Assembly: GCF_000740795.1 (NCBI RefSeq) | Contig: NZ_JGYG01000019.1 | Coordinates: forward strand, 1-58,582 | Source: Haematobacter massiliensis | Lineage (GTDB): Bacteria > Pseudomonadota > Alphaproteobacteria > Rhodobacterales > Rhodobacteraceae | DNA: 58,582 bases | Reading direction: 5' to 3' | In this document: in pieces, positions 32,175 through 41,617 of the stretch | Layout of the letters: each line of letters begins with the position of its first letter | Numbering within the stretch: position 1 is the first letter of the stretch | Made by a program: the position numbers and the translations under genes | Notes under the pieces: generated by a model | Seen by the model: the letters and a program-made list of their open reading frames with translations, nothing else | The model's database searches: none | What the model was told of the DNA's origin: nothing

Positions 32175-33031
32175 CCCCCCGACAAGACAGCCATGCGGGC
32201 GGCGATCCCGTCGAAGAGCGCGTCCTCCCCCGGCTCGATCGCATCCAGGCTCAAGAGTTTGAGGGCCTCCCTCCCCTGCGCTGTGGCTGAAAGACCCAGT
32301 AGCGCGGCCCTGCAGGCCATCACAGATGGCTCATCCATGCGATCTGCCTTGGCCACCATCGGGGGAAAGCCCAACCACTCCGAGCGCACAATGACCTTTG
32401 TCCGTGCTGTCAGATCCGGTTCAGCGGAACTGAGCGCTTCCCAGACGTAGCCATCGACGCTGCCGGATCGGGTCAGGCCGCCTGCCACCGACCGGACCAC
32501 GTTGCGGTGGCCGTAGGTGAAGATGACGCGTGAAAAGAACTGGTCCGGGGTTTGGCCGTCCCGCGCGAGGTCCGACGCAGTGACGAGGAAACCGGAGTTG
32601 CTATCAGGATCCGAAAAGGCGTGAGCACCGCCACGCAGGTCCGAGAGCGCGGTCGCGGGATCGTCCTGGGCAACGATGAGATAGGACTGGTAAAGCGGCT
32701 GCCCTCGCCAGACGGGTACGCCGAGCAGCGAAAATTCGGCCTTGTGCTGAAGATAGGGATAGCCGCATGTCCAAGCGGCATCCACGGAACCGTCGAGAAG
32801 CGCGCCCGAGATCTCCTGATAAGTCCGTCGCTGGACAAGCTCGATGTCTTGGCCCATGCCTTCGGCCAAAGCAGCGCGAAGGGCAGAAATGACTGCCGCG
32901 TCGTTGTCGAGAAAGACTGGCGTCAGAGCAAATCTGAAGGGTGCCGGGGCTTGAGCCCAGCCTCGACTCACAACAAAGGGCGCGGCCGCGGCAGCCAGCC
33001 CCATCAGCAAAGCGCGACGCCTGCTTTTCAT
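32171..33031 (-). CDS. PhnD-type periplasmic binding protein, possibly AioX-like arsenite sensor
   Basis: The 286-residue protein begins [20 protein letters not shown], a twin-Arg-like signal peptide ending near GWAQA. The fold is that of phosphonate/phosphite binding proteins ([19 protein letters not shown]). The segment [11 protein letters not shown] places Cys89 in the ligand pocket. In AioX, a PhnD-family protein that senses As(III) for the AioSR system, a single Cys is essential. With a kinase gene directly downstream and ars genes upstream, an AioX-like role is likely, though a phosphite or phosphonate sensor cannot be excluded. The kinase is truncated, so signalling is probably lost. 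Confidence 0.75.
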   Translation of the reverse strand: MKSRRRALLMGLAAAAAPFVVSRGWAQAPAPFRFALTPVFLDNDAAVISALRAALAEGMGQDIELVQRRTYQEISGALLDGSVDAAWTCGYPYLQHKAEFSLLGVPVWRGQPLYQSYLIVAQDDPATALSDLRGGAHAFSDPDSNSGFLVTASDLARDGQTPDQFFSRVIFTYGHRNVVRSVAGGLTRSGSVDGYVWEALSSAEPDLTARTKVIVRSEWLGFPPMVAKADRMDEPSVMACRAALLGLSATAQGREALKLLSLDAIEPGEDALFDGIAARMAVLSGG

Positions 33032-33114
33032 CCGTTTCCTCCCGGAGCGCGTCTCCCTCGCGCCGCCTACGATCTCAAGTGCCACAAACTTGCTTGTCCG
33101 ATGGCGGATGAAAT

Positions 33115-33133
33115 CGTAAATCGACGATATACG
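33115..33133 (+). promoter_or_regulatory. Candidate ArsR operator upstream of arsR-acr3-arsH
   Basis: CGTAAATCGACGATATACG is a 19-bp palindrome centred on A33124 with one mismatched pair. It lies 28 nt before the arsR start and overlaps the likely -10 region (TAAATC at 33117, 17 nt after TTGTCC at 33094). It fits an ArsR repressor site. Confidence 0.6.
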
Positions 33134-33161
33134 GAAAGGGATCGGCTTGGAAAGCGCGCAG

Positions 33162-33485
33162 ATGGCAACGGACGAAACAACGACGGCCGCCTTGGCAAAG
33201 GCCCTCGCACATCCGGCGCGGATCCGGATCCTTCGATTGCTTCAGGCAACTCCGGGCTGCATTGGCGGCGATATCGTGGGCGCAGTCGGCCTTGCTCAGT
33301 CAACGGTGTCGGAACACCTACGTATCCTCAAGTCCGCTGGCGTTATCACAGGCGAGATCGACGGACCCCGGGTTTGCTATGCGCTGAACCCGGCGTCATT
33401 GGCCCCGCTCGCCGACTTGATAATGGGTCTCACCCCTCCGGCCGAAGGGGCATGCTGCATTCCCGTAAGGAAAGAACCTGCATGA
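33162..33485 (+). CDS. arsR: ArsR-family arsenite-responsive repressor
   Basis: The 107-residue protein has the ArsR winged helix ([31 protein letters not shown]). Its Cys residues are C33, C72 and an adjacent pair C98-C99 at the C-terminus (GACCIP). The C-terminal pair resembles the AfArsR-type As(III) site rather than the C-V-C site of R773 ArsR. I took ATG 33162 rather than TTG 33147. It heads an operon in which each gene overlaps the next by ATGA. Confidence 0.9.
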   Translation: MATDETTTAALAKALAHPARIRILRLLQATPGCIGGDIVGAVGLAQSTVSEHLRILKSAGVITGEIDGPRVCYALNPASLAPLADLIMGLTPPAEGACCIPVRKEPA

Positions 33486-34501
33486 GCCTGTTCGAACGCT
33501 GGCTGACTATCTGGGTCGCCCTTTGCATCCTCGCGGGGCTCGTGCTTGGGAACCTATTGCCCGGACTGTTCGCCGCTCTGGCAGGGCTGGAATATGCCTC
33601 GGTCAACCTGGTCGTAGCCGTGCTGATCTGGGCGATGGTCTATCCGATGATGATCGCCATCGACTTCGGCTCGCTCAAGGATGTCGGGCGGCGGCCGAGG
33701 GGGCTGGTCATCACGCTGGTCATCAACTGGCTGATCAAGCCGTTCACGATGGCGGCGCTTGCGGTTCTATTCTTCAACCACGTCTTTGCCGGGCTGATCG
33801 ATCCAGCCAAGGCGCCGGAATACATTGCGGGGCTGATCCTGCTGGGCGCCGCGCCCTGCACGGCGATGGTCTTCGTCTGGTCGCAGCTGACGAAGGGCGA
33901 TCCGAACTACACGCTGGTGCAGGTATCCGTGAACGACCTGATCATGGTCGTAGCCTTTGCGCCGATCGTGGCGTTCCTGCTGGGCGTGACCGACATCACC
34001 GTGCCGTGGGAAACGCTGATCCTGTCGGTCGTCCTCTACATCGTGATCCCGCTGATCGCCGGTGCGCTGACGCGGCGGGCCCTGATGGCGCGGGGGAGCG
34101 AAGCGGCGGTTTCGGAGTTCACCGCGCGTATCAAACCCGGGTCCGTCCTCGGCCTGCTCATGACAGTGGTGCTGCTCTTCGGCTTCCAGGGGCAGGTGAT
34201 CATCGCCCAGCCGCTGCTGATAGCGCTGATTGCCGTGCCGATCATCATCCAGTCCTACGGCATCTTCGCGCTCGGCTATGCCTGGGCCTTTGCGTGGAAA
34301 CTGCCCCACAAGGTCGCTGCCCCCTGCGCCCTGATCGGTACATCGAACTTCTTCGAACTGGCTGTGGCTGTGGCCATCGGCCTCTTTGGCCTCAACTCCG
34401 GTGCCGCGCTCGCCACGGTCGTGGGCGTGCTGGTCGAGGTGCCGGTGATGCTGACGCTGGTCGCCTTTGCCAACCGTACGCGCGACAGTTTTCCGGCATG
34501 A
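33482..34501 (+). CDS. acr3: ACR3-family arsenite efflux permease
   Basis: The 339-residue protein has ten predicted helices and the ACR3 signatures [20 protein letters not shown], with the essential Cys of helix 4, and [20 protein letters not shown]. It exports As(OH)3, driven by the proton motive force. The start overlaps the arsR stop and its own stop overlaps arsH, which is a tight arsR-acr3-arsH unit. Confidence 0.96.
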   Translation: MSLFERWLTIWVALCILAGLVLGNLLPGLFAALAGLEYASVNLVVAVLIWAMVYPMMIAIDFGSLKDVGRRPRGLVITLVINWLIKPFTMAALAVLFFNHVFAGLIDPAKAPEYIAGLILLGAAPCTAMVFVWSQLTKGDPNYTLVQVSVNDLIMVVAFAPIVAFLLGVTDITVPWETLILSVVLYIVIPLIAGALTRRALMARGSEAAVSEFTARIKPGSVLGLLMTVVLLFGFQGQVIIAQPLLIALIAVPIIIQSYGIFALGYAWAFAWKLPHKVAAPCALIGTSNFFELAVAVAIGLFGLNSGAALATVVGVLVEVPVMLTLVAFANRTRDSFPA

Positions 34502-35214
34502 GTGATACGCCCAACATAGACGAAGCCCTGTTTCCAGGTATCGACGGCGACCGTCTGTTTGCGCCTCCGCAGTCCACCCATCCATCGCGTATCCTGATCC
34601 TTTATGGCTCACTCCGGGCCCGCAGCTTTTCTCGGCTGGCAGCCGAAGAGGCCGCCCGTATCCTGACCCGGCTCGGGGCCGAGGTCCGGCTTTTCAACCC
34701 CTCTGGTCTGCCGCAGGTCGATGACGGCGTGGATGCGACACATCCCAAGGTGCGCGAGTTGCGAGACCTCACCGCCTGGTGCGAGGGGATGGTCTGGTCC
34801 AGCCCCGAACGCCACGGGGCGATGACCGGCTTGATGAAAACTCAGATCGACTGGATCCCGCTTTCCGAAGGGGCGGTTCGGCCAACCCAAGGCAAGACGC
34901 TGGCGGTCATGCAGGTGTCGGGCGGATCGCAAAGCTTCAACGCGGTCAACCAAATGCGCGTCCTCGGCCGCTGGATGCGGATGCTGACGATCCCCAACCA
35001 GTCCTCGATCCCGAAAGCGTTTCAGGAGTTCGACGAGGCCGGGCGCATGCGGCCTTCGCCGCTCTACGACCGGATCGTGGATGTGATGGAGGAGCTGATG
35101 AAGTTCACCCTGCTGACGCGCGACCGGGCAGATTATCTCGTGGACCGCTATTCCGAACGCAAGGAAAGCGCCGAGGCCCTGATGAAGCGCGTGAACCTGT
35201 CAGCCGCGACCTGA
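34498..35214 (+). CDS. arsH: ArsH NADPH-dependent FMN reductase
   Basis: The 238-residue protein has the flavodoxin-like fold with the FMN loop [17 protein letters not shown] and the ArsH-specific [19 protein letters not shown], followed by [16 protein letters not shown]. ArsH oxidises trivalent methyl- and aryl-arsenicals to less toxic pentavalent forms. The start overlaps acr3. The stop overlaps the end of the convergent osmC-like gene by 15 bp. Confidence 0.95.
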   Translation: MSDTPNIDEALFPGIDGDRLFAPPQSTHPSRILILYGSLRARSFSRLAAEEAARILTRLGAEVRLFNPSGLPQVDDGVDATHPKVRELRDLTAWCEGMVWSSPERHGAMTGLMKTQIDWIPLSEGAVRPTQGKTLAVMQVSGGSQSFNAVNQMRVLGRWMRMLTIPNQSSIPKAFQEFDEAGRMRPSPLYDRIVDVMEELMKFTLLTRDRADYLVDRYSERKESAEALMKRVNLSAAT

Positions 35215-35610
35215 GGCACGGCGCAGCGTGCCTTCCAGCGGCACGGCCCGCGATAGAGTGTTCGAGATAGTGCCGTATTTCAGGACGTTGCGGTGCAAGA
35301 GGTCCAAGCGCTGCTCGGTCTCGGCACTGTCCACGACGATCTGGTAGCGGATCAGGGTCAGCTTCGGTGGCGCATCCTGGCGCACGGCTTCCAGCCGCAC
35401 CTCGGCCCCGTCGATCTGGAAGTGCAGCATCGGCGTCACCCGCTCGATCCCTTTCAGCATGCAGGCCGCTAGGGCCGACAGCAACAGTTCCACCGGGTTC
35501 ATCGCATCGCGCCGCCCCGCCAGATCGGTGTCGAGCGTGACCTCGGCCTGCTTGGCGGTGGCCAGGCTGCCATGCGCGTCGATGCGGCGGGCGTGGACGC
35601 GATACTCCAT
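35200..35610 (-). CDS. OsmC-family protein
   Basis: The 136-residue protein has the OsmC/Ohr fold with [21 protein letters not shown] holding the conserved Cys. A second redox Cys is not visible, so peroxidase activity is uncertain; the protein may act as a thiol-binding or regulatory member. It is last in a four-gene minus-strand operon. Its start overlaps the stop of the thioredoxin-like gene (TGATG). Confidence 0.85.
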   Translation of the reverse strand: MEYRVHARRIDAHGSLATAKQAEVTLDTDLAGRRDAMNPVELLLSALAACMLKGIERVTPMLHFQIDGAEVRLEAVRQDAPPKLTLIRYQIVVDSAETEQRLDLLHRNVLKYGTISNTLSRAVPLEGTLRRASGRG

Positions 35611-35837
35611 CAGAGGAGCCGCCCGATTTCTTCGGCGCTCAGCACCTTGCCGGTCGAGACGACTTTCTCGTCCACCACCAGTCCCGGCGTCGACATCACC
35701 CCATAGGCGGCGATTTCGGCGAAGTCGGTGACCTTGACGATCTCGGCCTCCTTGCCTGCCGCCGCTGCCGCGGCCTTGGCGTTTTCGCCCAAGGCCACGC
35801 ATTTCTTGCAGCCCGAGCCGAGGATCTTGATGATCAT
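35610..35837 (-). CDS. Small thioredoxin-like protein (TM0996/MTH895 family)
   Basis: The 75-residue protein has a C-x-x-C site, GSGCKKCVALGENA, and the cis-Pro motif MSTPGLVVDEKVV. Proteins of this family commonly sit beside DUF318/ArsP permeases and may deliver reducing power or bind As(III). Here the permease gene ends 14 nt upstream and the OsmC gene overlaps downstream. Confidence 0.9.
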   Translation of the reverse strand: MIIKILGSGCKKCVALGENAKAAAAAAGKEAEIVKVTDFAEIAAYGVMSTPGLVVDEKVVSTGKVLSAEEIGRLL

Positions 35838-35851
35838 GATGCGGTCCTTTC

Positions 35852-36850
35852 TCAGATGAACCAGTTGGAAATCGCGTTGAAGATCAGCCCGATGGACAGG
35901 ATGCCAAGGGACACGACACCGGTGAAGGTGACCAGGAGCGGCATCTTCACCACACGCTTGAGCATGATGAGCGAGGGCAGAGACAGCGCCGTCACCGCCA
36001 TCATGAAGGCCAGCACCGTGCCAAGGCCCACTCCCTTGCCCACCAGCGCCTCGGCAATCGGCAGGGTGCCGAAGATGTCGGCATACATCGGAATGCCCAC
36101 CAGCACCGCCACCGGGACCGACCACCACTTGTCCTGCCCCAAGAGGGCCGAGATCACCTCGGCCGGCACCCAGTTGTGGATCGCCGCCCCGATACCCACG
36201 CCGATCAGCACATAGGGCCAGACCCGGTGGACGATCTCGACAACCTGATCCTTGGCATAGGCCAGCCGTTCGGCCCGCGTCATCGTCGCGGCCTCGCCGG
36301 TCACGGGCACAGTGCGGACGAAGGCCGCCACCTGATCCTCCATCCCCAGCCGCCCGATCACCGTGCCACCGACGATGGCCACCACCAGCCCGACAACGAC
36401 ATAGGCCAGCGCAATGGGCCAGCTGAAGATCGAGGCCAGCAGGATCACCGAGGCCAGATCCACCAGCGGCGAGGAGATAAGGAAGGAGAACGTCACCGCC
36501 AGCGGCAGGCCAGCGGCAGTGAACCCGATGAAGAGCGGGATCGACGAGCAGGAACAGAATGGCGTCAGCGTGCCCAGAAGGGCCGCGAGCGTATTGGCGC
36601 CTAGGCCGGATCGTCCGCCCAGCATGGCGCGGGTGCGTTCCGGTGGGAAATGGCTTTGGACATAGGAGATGGCGAAGATCAGCACCGAGAGCAGGATGAA
36701 GATCTTGATCACGTCATAGACGAAGAACTGCACTGACCCGCCGATCCGCGAGGCAGGGTCGAGCCCGATGGCCGCCACGCCCGCGCCCACCAGATCGTTG
36801 AGCCAGGTCATCCGCAGCAGCTGGTCGTTCAGCCAGCCGAACACGCTCAT
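35852..36850 (-). CDS. Permease, DUF318/UPF0718 (ArsP-like) family
   Basis: The 332-residue protein has eight or more helices and the family's Cys motif TLTPFCSCSSIPLFIG, plus the mirrored VGIPMYADIFGTLPIAEAL. ArsP members export trivalent organoarsenicals; other members have unknown substrates. It overlaps the arsR gene (ATGA) and precedes the thioredoxin-like and OsmC genes, which suggests a thiol-linked arsenic export unit. Confidence 0.88.
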   Translation of the reverse strand: MSVFGWLNDQLLRMTWLNDLVGAGVAAIGLDPASRIGGSVQFFVYDVIKIFILLSVLIFAISYVQSHFPPERTRAMLGGRSGLGANTLAALLGTLTPFCSCSSIPLFIGFTAAGLPLAVTFSFLISSPLVDLASVILLASIFSWPIALAYVVVGLVVAIVGGTVIGRLGMEDQVAAFVRTVPVTGEAATMTRAERLAYAKDQVVEIVHRVWPYVLIGVGIGAAIHNWVPAEVISALLGQDKWWSVPVAVLVGIPMYADIFGTLPIAEALVGKGVGLGTVLAFMMAVTALSLPSLIMLKRVVKMPLLVTFTGVVSLGILSIGLIFNAISNWFI

Positions 36851-37137
36851 GCCGCCCGCTCCGTAACCATGATCGGCCGCTCGAGGGCAGCGTCAACAAG
36901 GCGGGCGAGTGCCAGCGGCAGGTCCGGGTTGATCCGGTAGCGCACCCATTGCGCGTCGCGCCGGTCCAGCACCAACCCAGCCTGCTTCAGCACCAGCATG
37001 TGCCGCGACATCCGGCTTTGGGTTGCACCCAGCTTCCGCATCAGCTCGCAGACGCAATGCTCCGACCCGTCCGCCAGAAGGCGCATGGCTTCAAGACGGG
37101 TCGGTTCGGCAAGGGCGGACAGAACGGCTAGTATCAT
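36847..37137 (-). CDS. arsR: ArsR-family repressor with CVC arsenite site
   Basis: The 96-residue protein has the classical R773-type As(III) site, SEHCVCEL (C28 and C30), at the start of the DNA-binding helix. The recognition helix follows in ATQSRMSRHMLVLKQAGLV. It should repress its own operon (permease, thioredoxin, OsmC) and be released by As(III) or Sb(III). A palindrome lies 18 nt upstream of the start. Confidence 0.92.
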   Translation of the reverse strand: MILAVLSALAEPTRLEAMRLLADGSEHCVCELMRKLGATQSRMSRHMLVLKQAGLVLDRRDAQWVRYRINPDLPLALARLVDAALERPIMVTERAA

Positions 37138-37154
37138 TTGCGGTGCTCCACTTC

Positions 37155-37170
37155 ATGCGCATCTGCGCAT
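37155..37170 (-). promoter_or_regulatory. Operator palindrome for the CVC-type ArsR
   Basis: ATGCGCA-TC-TGCGCAT is a perfect 7-bp inverted repeat with a 2-nt spacer, immediately before the arsR gene at 37137. It is the likely autorepression site of the permease operon. Confidence 0.6.
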
Positions 37171-37243
37171 ACGCGGGCGTGATGTGCCGTGATCTGGATC
37201 AAGCAACTCAGGTGCATGCACGTCCGGTGTCATGAAACCTTCA

Positions 37244-37279
37244 TTGGACGGCTCCATTTATTTCCTATAATCGGGAAAT
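37244..37279 (+). promoter_or_regulatory. Promoter and operator of the arsR::arsC operon, probably leaderless
   Basis: TTGGAC (37244-37249) and a perfect TATAAT (37266-37271) are 16 nt apart. The -10 lies inside the inverted repeat ATTTCC-N8-GGAAAT (37260-37279). Transcription should start near 37278, at or 2 nt before the ATG at 37280, and no ribosome site exists between, so the mRNA is predicted to be leaderless. Confidence 0.65.
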
Positions 37280-38134
37280 ATGGAACAAAGCCGCGCCATT
37301 CATGCCTTCGCCACGCTCGGACATCCCGGCCGGATGGCCGTATTCCGCCTTCTGATGCGCTTTGCACCGCAGGGCGTTCGCCCGACCGAGATCGCCGAAG
37401 CGCTCGGGATGAAACAGAACACGCTGTCGCATCATCTCGCCGACCTGACGGCGTCTGGTCTTGTTCAGGTCACACGGGTCGGCCGGTCGCTTTACTACGC
37501 CGTCGATCTCGACACGACCGAGGGGTTGATCGGCTACCTCGCCCTCGACGTGGGCCGCGCCCGGCCCGACCTCCTTGCCCCCCTGCTCTCCGCCCCAAAG
37601 GACACCGTTCAAATGGACCGGACACTTCCCGATACCGACTTCGACGTGCTCTTCATCTGCTCAGGCAATTCTGCCCGCTCGATCTTTGCCGAAGCACTCC
37701 TGCGCGATCTGGGCAAGGGCAAGTTCCAGGCATTCTCCGCAGGCACGCGTCCCAACACCGAGTTGAACCCCTTAGCGCTGGAAATCCTGAAGCGCAACGG
37801 CCACGACATCTCTGGCTTGCGGTCCAAGCACCTCTCGGAGTTCCAGCAGCCCGGGTCCATCGTCATGGATTTCGTGTTCACCGTCTGCGACACGGCGGCG
37901 GCTGAAGAATGCCCGCCCTGGCCCGGCCAACCAATCACCGGTCACTGGGGACTACCCGACCCGGTGAAGGCCATCGGAACCGATGCCGAGAAGGCGCTGG
38001 TCTTCGCCCAGACCTATGCCGCGCTGCGCCGGCGGATCACGGCTTTCGTCGAGTTGCCGTTCGAATCGCTCAGCCGGATGTCCCTGCAATCCCGGGTCGA
38101 TGCGATCGGCTCTGACCCGCAAGCAAAGACTTGA
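37280..38134 (+). CDS. ArsR-ArsC fusion: regulator with thioredoxin-type arsenate reductase
   Basis: The 284-residue protein joins an ArsR winged helix (1-105, [16 protein letters not shown]) to a low-molecular-weight phosphatase-type ArsC (118-284). The ArsC active site is C127-x5-R133 (CSGNSAR), with C203 and C211 in [10 protein letters not shown] as the redox relay pair. The ArsR half contains no Cys, so it lacks any known thiol site for As(III). It is followed 5 nt later by gapdh and then arsJ. It reduces arsenate and probably controls the operon. Confidence 0.92.
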   Translation: MEQSRAIHAFATLGHPGRMAVFRLLMRFAPQGVRPTEIAEALGMKQNTLSHHLADLTASGLVQVTRVGRSLYYAVDLDTTEGLIGYLALDVGRARPDLLAPLLSAPKDTVQMDRTLPDTDFDVLFICSGNSARSIFAEALLRDLGKGKFQAFSAGTRPNTELNPLALEILKRNGHDISGLRSKHLSEFQQPGSIVMDFVFTVCDTAAAEECPPWPGQPITGHWGLPDPVKAIGTDAEKALVFAQTYAALRRRITAFVELPFESLSRMSLQSRVDAIGSDPQAKT

Positions 38135-38139
38135 TCCCC

Positions 38140-39147
38140 ATGACACGTATTGCCCTGAACGGCCTTGGCCGCATCGGAAAACTTGTCCTCCGCGATCTGA
38201 TCGACACCGGTGCCGTGGGCGAGATCGTCCTCTTGAACGATCCCGTCGGCGATGCCGAACAGCACGCGCTGTTGATGGAGTTCGACTCCGTTCACGGACG
38301 TTGGCGCACGCCGGTCGCTGCGGGCGATGGCGCGCTGGTCCTGAATGGCCAGACCGTCCGACTGACGCATGAAAGGACGATCGAAGCGCTGCCTCTGGCT
38401 GAACTGGGCGTCGATCTGGTGATCGACTGCACGGGTGTCTTCAAGACCGCCACAAAGGTTGCACCCTACTACGCCGCGGGGGTGAAGAAGGTTGTAGTTT
38501 CGGCCCCGGTCAAGGATGGCGGTGCGCTGAACCTGGTCTATGGCGTCAACCATCACCTCTACGATGGCTCACAGGCGCTGGTGACGGCGGCCTCCTGCAC
38601 CACCAATTGCCTCGCCCCGGTGGTGAAGGTGATCCACGAGGCGCTCGGCATCCGGCACGGGTCGATCACCACGATCCATGATGTGACCAACACGCAGACC
38701 ATCGTGGACCGTCCGGCAAAGGACATGCGCCGCGCTCGGTCTGCCTTGATGAACCTGATCCCGACAACGACGGGATCCGCCACGGCGATCACCCTGATCT
38801 ATCCCGAACTCAAGGGACGCCTGAACGGCCACGCGGTGCGAGTGCCGCTCCTCAATGCCTCTCTCACCGACTGCGTGTTCGAGGTGGAGCGTGCGACCAC
38901 GGCCGAGGAGGTGAACGCGCTGTTCGCCGCCGCTGCAGAGGGACCGCTTAAAGGAATCCTTGGCTTCGAGACCCGGCCCCTCGTCTCCTGCGACTTCACC
39001 AACGATCCGCGCTCGTCCATCGTTGATGGGCCGTCGACCATGGTCATCAACGGCACACAAGTGAAGATCTACGCCTGGTATGACAATGAATGGGGCTATG
39101 CCTGCCGGCTGGCAGATATTGCGCGGATGGTTGCGGGTTCGCTGTGA
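38140..39147 (+). CDS. Arsenic-associated glyceraldehyde-3-phosphate dehydrogenase
   Basis: The 335-residue protein is a full GAPDH: NAD-binding [15 protein letters not shown], catalytic [18 protein letters not shown], and the [13 protein letters not shown] tail. Next to arsJ, such GAPDHs make 1-arseno-3-phosphoglycerate from arsenate, which ArsJ exports, giving arsenate resistance without reduction. I chose ATG 38140 over the TTG at 38131. The stop overlaps the arsJ GTG start (GTGA). Confidence 0.94.
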   Translation: MTRIALNGLGRIGKLVLRDLIDTGAVGEIVLLNDPVGDAEQHALLMEFDSVHGRWRTPVAAGDGALVLNGQTVRLTHERTIEALPLAELGVDLVIDCTGVFKTATKVAPYYAAGVKKVVVSAPVKDGGALNLVYGVNHHLYDGSQALVTAASCTTNCLAPVVKVIHEALGIRHGSITTIHDVTNTQTIVDRPAKDMRRARSALMNLIPTTTGSATAITLIYPELKGRLNGHAVRVPLLNASLTDCVFEVERATTAEEVNALFAAAAEGPLKGILGFETRPLVSCDFTNDPRSSIVDGPSTMVINGTQVKIYAWYDNEWGYACRLADIARMVAGSL

Positions 39148-40415
39148 CTGATACCGCAAGTCCTGCTGCCCCGCCGCCAAACCCGCTCCGGGCCTATGCC
39201 GCCGTGACGGCGGCCTATTGGGCCTTCATGCTGTCGGACGGTGCGCTGCGGATGCTGGTGCTGTTGCACTTCAACAGCCTCGGCTTCACGCCCATCCAGC
39301 TTGCGTGGCTGTTCCTGCTGTATGAGGTTGCCGGCATCGTCACCAATCTCGCCGCCGGATGGCTGGCCGCCCGTTTCGGGTTGGCCACGACGCTCTATGG
39401 CGGTCTCGCGCTACAGATCGGCGCGCTGGTGGCACTGGCGCAGCTTGATCCGTCCTGGGGAGTCGCCGCCTCGGTCGCCTTCGTGATGGCGGTGCAGGGG
39501 GTCTCGGGCGTGGCCAAGGACCTGGCCAAGATGTCCTCGAAATCCGCTGTCAAGCTTCTGGCCCCCAAGGAGGACGGCGGATTGTTCCGCTGGGTGGCGC
39601 TCCTTACAGGGTCGAAGAACGCGGTAAAGGGGCTGGGCTTCTTCCTCGGCGCGGCGCTGCTCGCGCTGGCGGGGTTTCAGGCGGCCGTCTGGGGCATGGC
39701 GGCCGTGCTGACAGCGATCCTGATCGCTGTCGTCCTATTCCTGCCCGCGGGCCTGCCGGGGCGCATGAAATCCGAAGAGGCCTGGGGTGGCTGGCGGTCA
39801 AAGGATCCGCGTGTGAACCGGCTTTCGCTGGCGCGGATGTTCCTGTTCGGCGCGCGCGACGTGTGGTTCGTGGTCGGCATCCCGGTCTATTTCCAAGCAG
39901 TCTTGTCGGACGGGACAGCCGAGGGGCGGCGTGAGGCGTTCTTCCTGATCGGCAGTTTCCTCGCGCTCTGGATCATCGCCTATGGCGCGGTGCAGGCCTT
40001 TGCGCCCCGGCTGCTCGGCGCCAAGGGCCAGCCCGAGGCAGAGACCACCCGCAAGGCCATTCTCTGGGCGAGGGTTCTGGTGCCGATCCCGTTCCTGCTG
40101 GCCGGAGCCGCATGGGCCGCGGGCGAGCCGGCGGAATGGTTGACGGCAACGCTCATCGCTGGCCTTCTGGTCTTCGGCTTTGTTTTCGCCGTCAATTCGT
40201 CGGTGCATTCTTACCTCATCTTGGCCTTTGGATCGGCAGAGCGGATCACGCGGGATGTGGGCTTCTACTACATGGCGAATGCGGCAGGTCGGCTGATCGG
40301 CACGCTTTTGTCCGGCCTAAGCTATCAATTCGGCGGGCTGCCACTTTGTCTCGCCACGGCAGGCCTCATGGCATTCGCCAGTTGGCTGGCCGCCCGTCGG
40401 CTCAGGTCCGTCTGA
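39144..40415 (+). CDS. arsJ: ArsJ, organoarsenical (1-arseno-3-phosphoglycerate) efflux MFS
   Basis: The 423-residue protein is an MFS with about twelve helices and the ArsJ features [20 protein letters not shown] and [21 protein letters not shown]. Translation starts with GTG at 39144, overlapping gapdh. It exports the unstable arsenate ester made by GAPDH. The 3' end overlaps the convergent MFS gene by 14 bp. Confidence 0.95.
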   Translation: MTDTASPAAPPPNPLRAYAAVTAAYWAFMLSDGALRMLVLLHFNSLGFTPIQLAWLFLLYEVAGIVTNLAAGWLAARFGLATTLYGGLALQIGALVALAQLDPSWGVAASVAFVMAVQGVSGVAKDLAKMSSKSAVKLLAPKEDGGLFRWVALLTGSKNAVKGLGFFLGAALLALAGFQAAVWGMAAVLTAILIAVVLFLPAGLPGRMKSEEAWGGWRSKDPRVNRLSLARMFLFGARDVWFVVGIPVYFQAVLSDGTAEGRREAFFLIGSFLALWIIAYGAVQAFAPRLLGAKGQPEAETTRKAILWARVLVPIPFLLAGAAWAAGEPAEWLTATLIAGLLVFGFVFAVNSSVHSYLILAFGSAERITRDVGFYYMANAAGRLIGTLLSGLSYQFGGLPLCLATAGLMAFASWLAARRLRSV

Positions 40416-41562
40416 GTACGAACAGCGCAATCGTCGTCAGCACACCAACACCGGCGGTCAGCCAGATCGCATTCAGCCCCCAAGCGGCAAGGGCCGCGCC
40501 GAAAACCAGCGGCGCTGCCGCCTGAAAGATACGAGCCGGAGCATTCAGCCACCCCAGCCGCGCGCCATATCCGGAGGGTCCAAACAGAGCGAGCGGCAAG
40601 GTGCCCTTGGCAATGGTCAGGATCCCGTTCCCGGCCCCGTGCAGAAGCGTGAAGGCATAGGCCGCAGGCGCGCCAAAGCCCACAAGTGCCACCGCCGCCA
40701 CCGGATGCGCCGCCGCGGCCAGCCGGGCGGATGCAAGGGGATGGAACCGGCGCAACAGCCCGAATTCCAGCACCCGGGCCGCGACCTGTGCCGGGCCGAT
40801 CAGCGCACCTGCCGCGATGGCCACGGCCGTGCTGGCCCCTGCCGACTGCAAAAGCCCCGGGAGATGCGCGGCCATCGCCGTCGAATTGAACCAGGTCGCG
40901 GCGAAGACGAAGGCCAGCAACCAGAGTGCAAGGCGCGACAGTGGCGGGCCGTCCTCGATCGGTGTTGAATTTGCGGTTACCGTTTCGGTGCCCTTCGGCA
41001 GCCACGCATTCAGCGGCAAGGCCACGGCCAGATGGATCAGCGCCCAGCCGATACAGGCCTCGCGCCAGCCCCACGTTGCCAGCATCAGCCCCGACAATGG
41101 CCAACCCACCGTGCTCGCGAACCCGGCGATGAGGGTGATCCCGGTGATCGGGCCGCGGGCCTCCTTGCCGTAGATACCGGCCAGCGTGGCAAACCCCGCC
41201 TCGTAAAGCCCGATCCCCATGCCAAGACCGATGACCGCCCAGCCCGCGAACAGCACCAGCGGTGAGGGCGCCACAGCAAGAAGGCCGAGGCCAGCCGCGA
41301 AGACGAGGTTCGACAGCATCAGGACTCCGCGCCCGCCAAAGCCGTCGATCCGCGCCCCGGCCCAGGGCCCGACCATGGCGGAAACCACCATCGCCATGGA
41401 AAACGCACCAAACACCCAGACCGGCGAGAGGCCAAGGTCCTCAGCCATGGGCACAGCCAGAACGGCGGGGATGTAGTAGCTGGAAGCCCAGCTGACGGTG
41501 AGGGACGAGCCGAGAGCAGCGACAATCAGTCCTCGCCGCGCCGGCGACAGTCTTGGGATCAT
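40402..41562 (-). CDS. MFS transporter
   Basis: The 386-residue protein has about twelve membrane segments and the MFS-type loop GARIDGFGGRGVLML. The substrate is not evident. Its place after the arsR3/ArsP-like pair (55 nt gap, same strand) suggests arsenical export. ArsK, an MFS arsenite/organoarsenite exporter, is one possibility that I cannot confirm by motif. The start at 41562 gives MIPRLSPARRGLI; the longer frame overlaps the permease gene. Confidence 0.82.
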   Translation of the reverse strand: MIPRLSPARRGLIVAALGSSLTVSWASSYYIPAVLAVPMAEDLGLSPVWVFGAFSMAMVVSAMVGPWAGARIDGFGGRGVLMLSNLVFAAGLGLLAVAPSPLVLFAGWAVIGLGMGIGLYEAGFATLAGIYGKEARGPITGITLIAGFASTVGWPLSGLMLATWGWREACIGWALIHLAVALPLNAWLPKGTETVTANSTPIEDGPPLSRLALWLLAFVFAATWFNSTAMAAHLPGLLQSAGASTAVAIAAGALIGPAQVAARVLEFGLLRRFHPLASARLAAAAHPVAAVALVGFGAPAAYAFTLLHGAGNGILTIAKGTLPLALFGPSGYGARLGWLNAPARIFQAAAPLVFGAALAAWGLNAIWLTAGVGVLTTIALFVLRRT

Positions 41563-41617
41563 GATGGAGCTTCGAGCTGGAAGGGAGCGGCGAGACAACG
41601 CGCCTCGCTGCTGGTGT

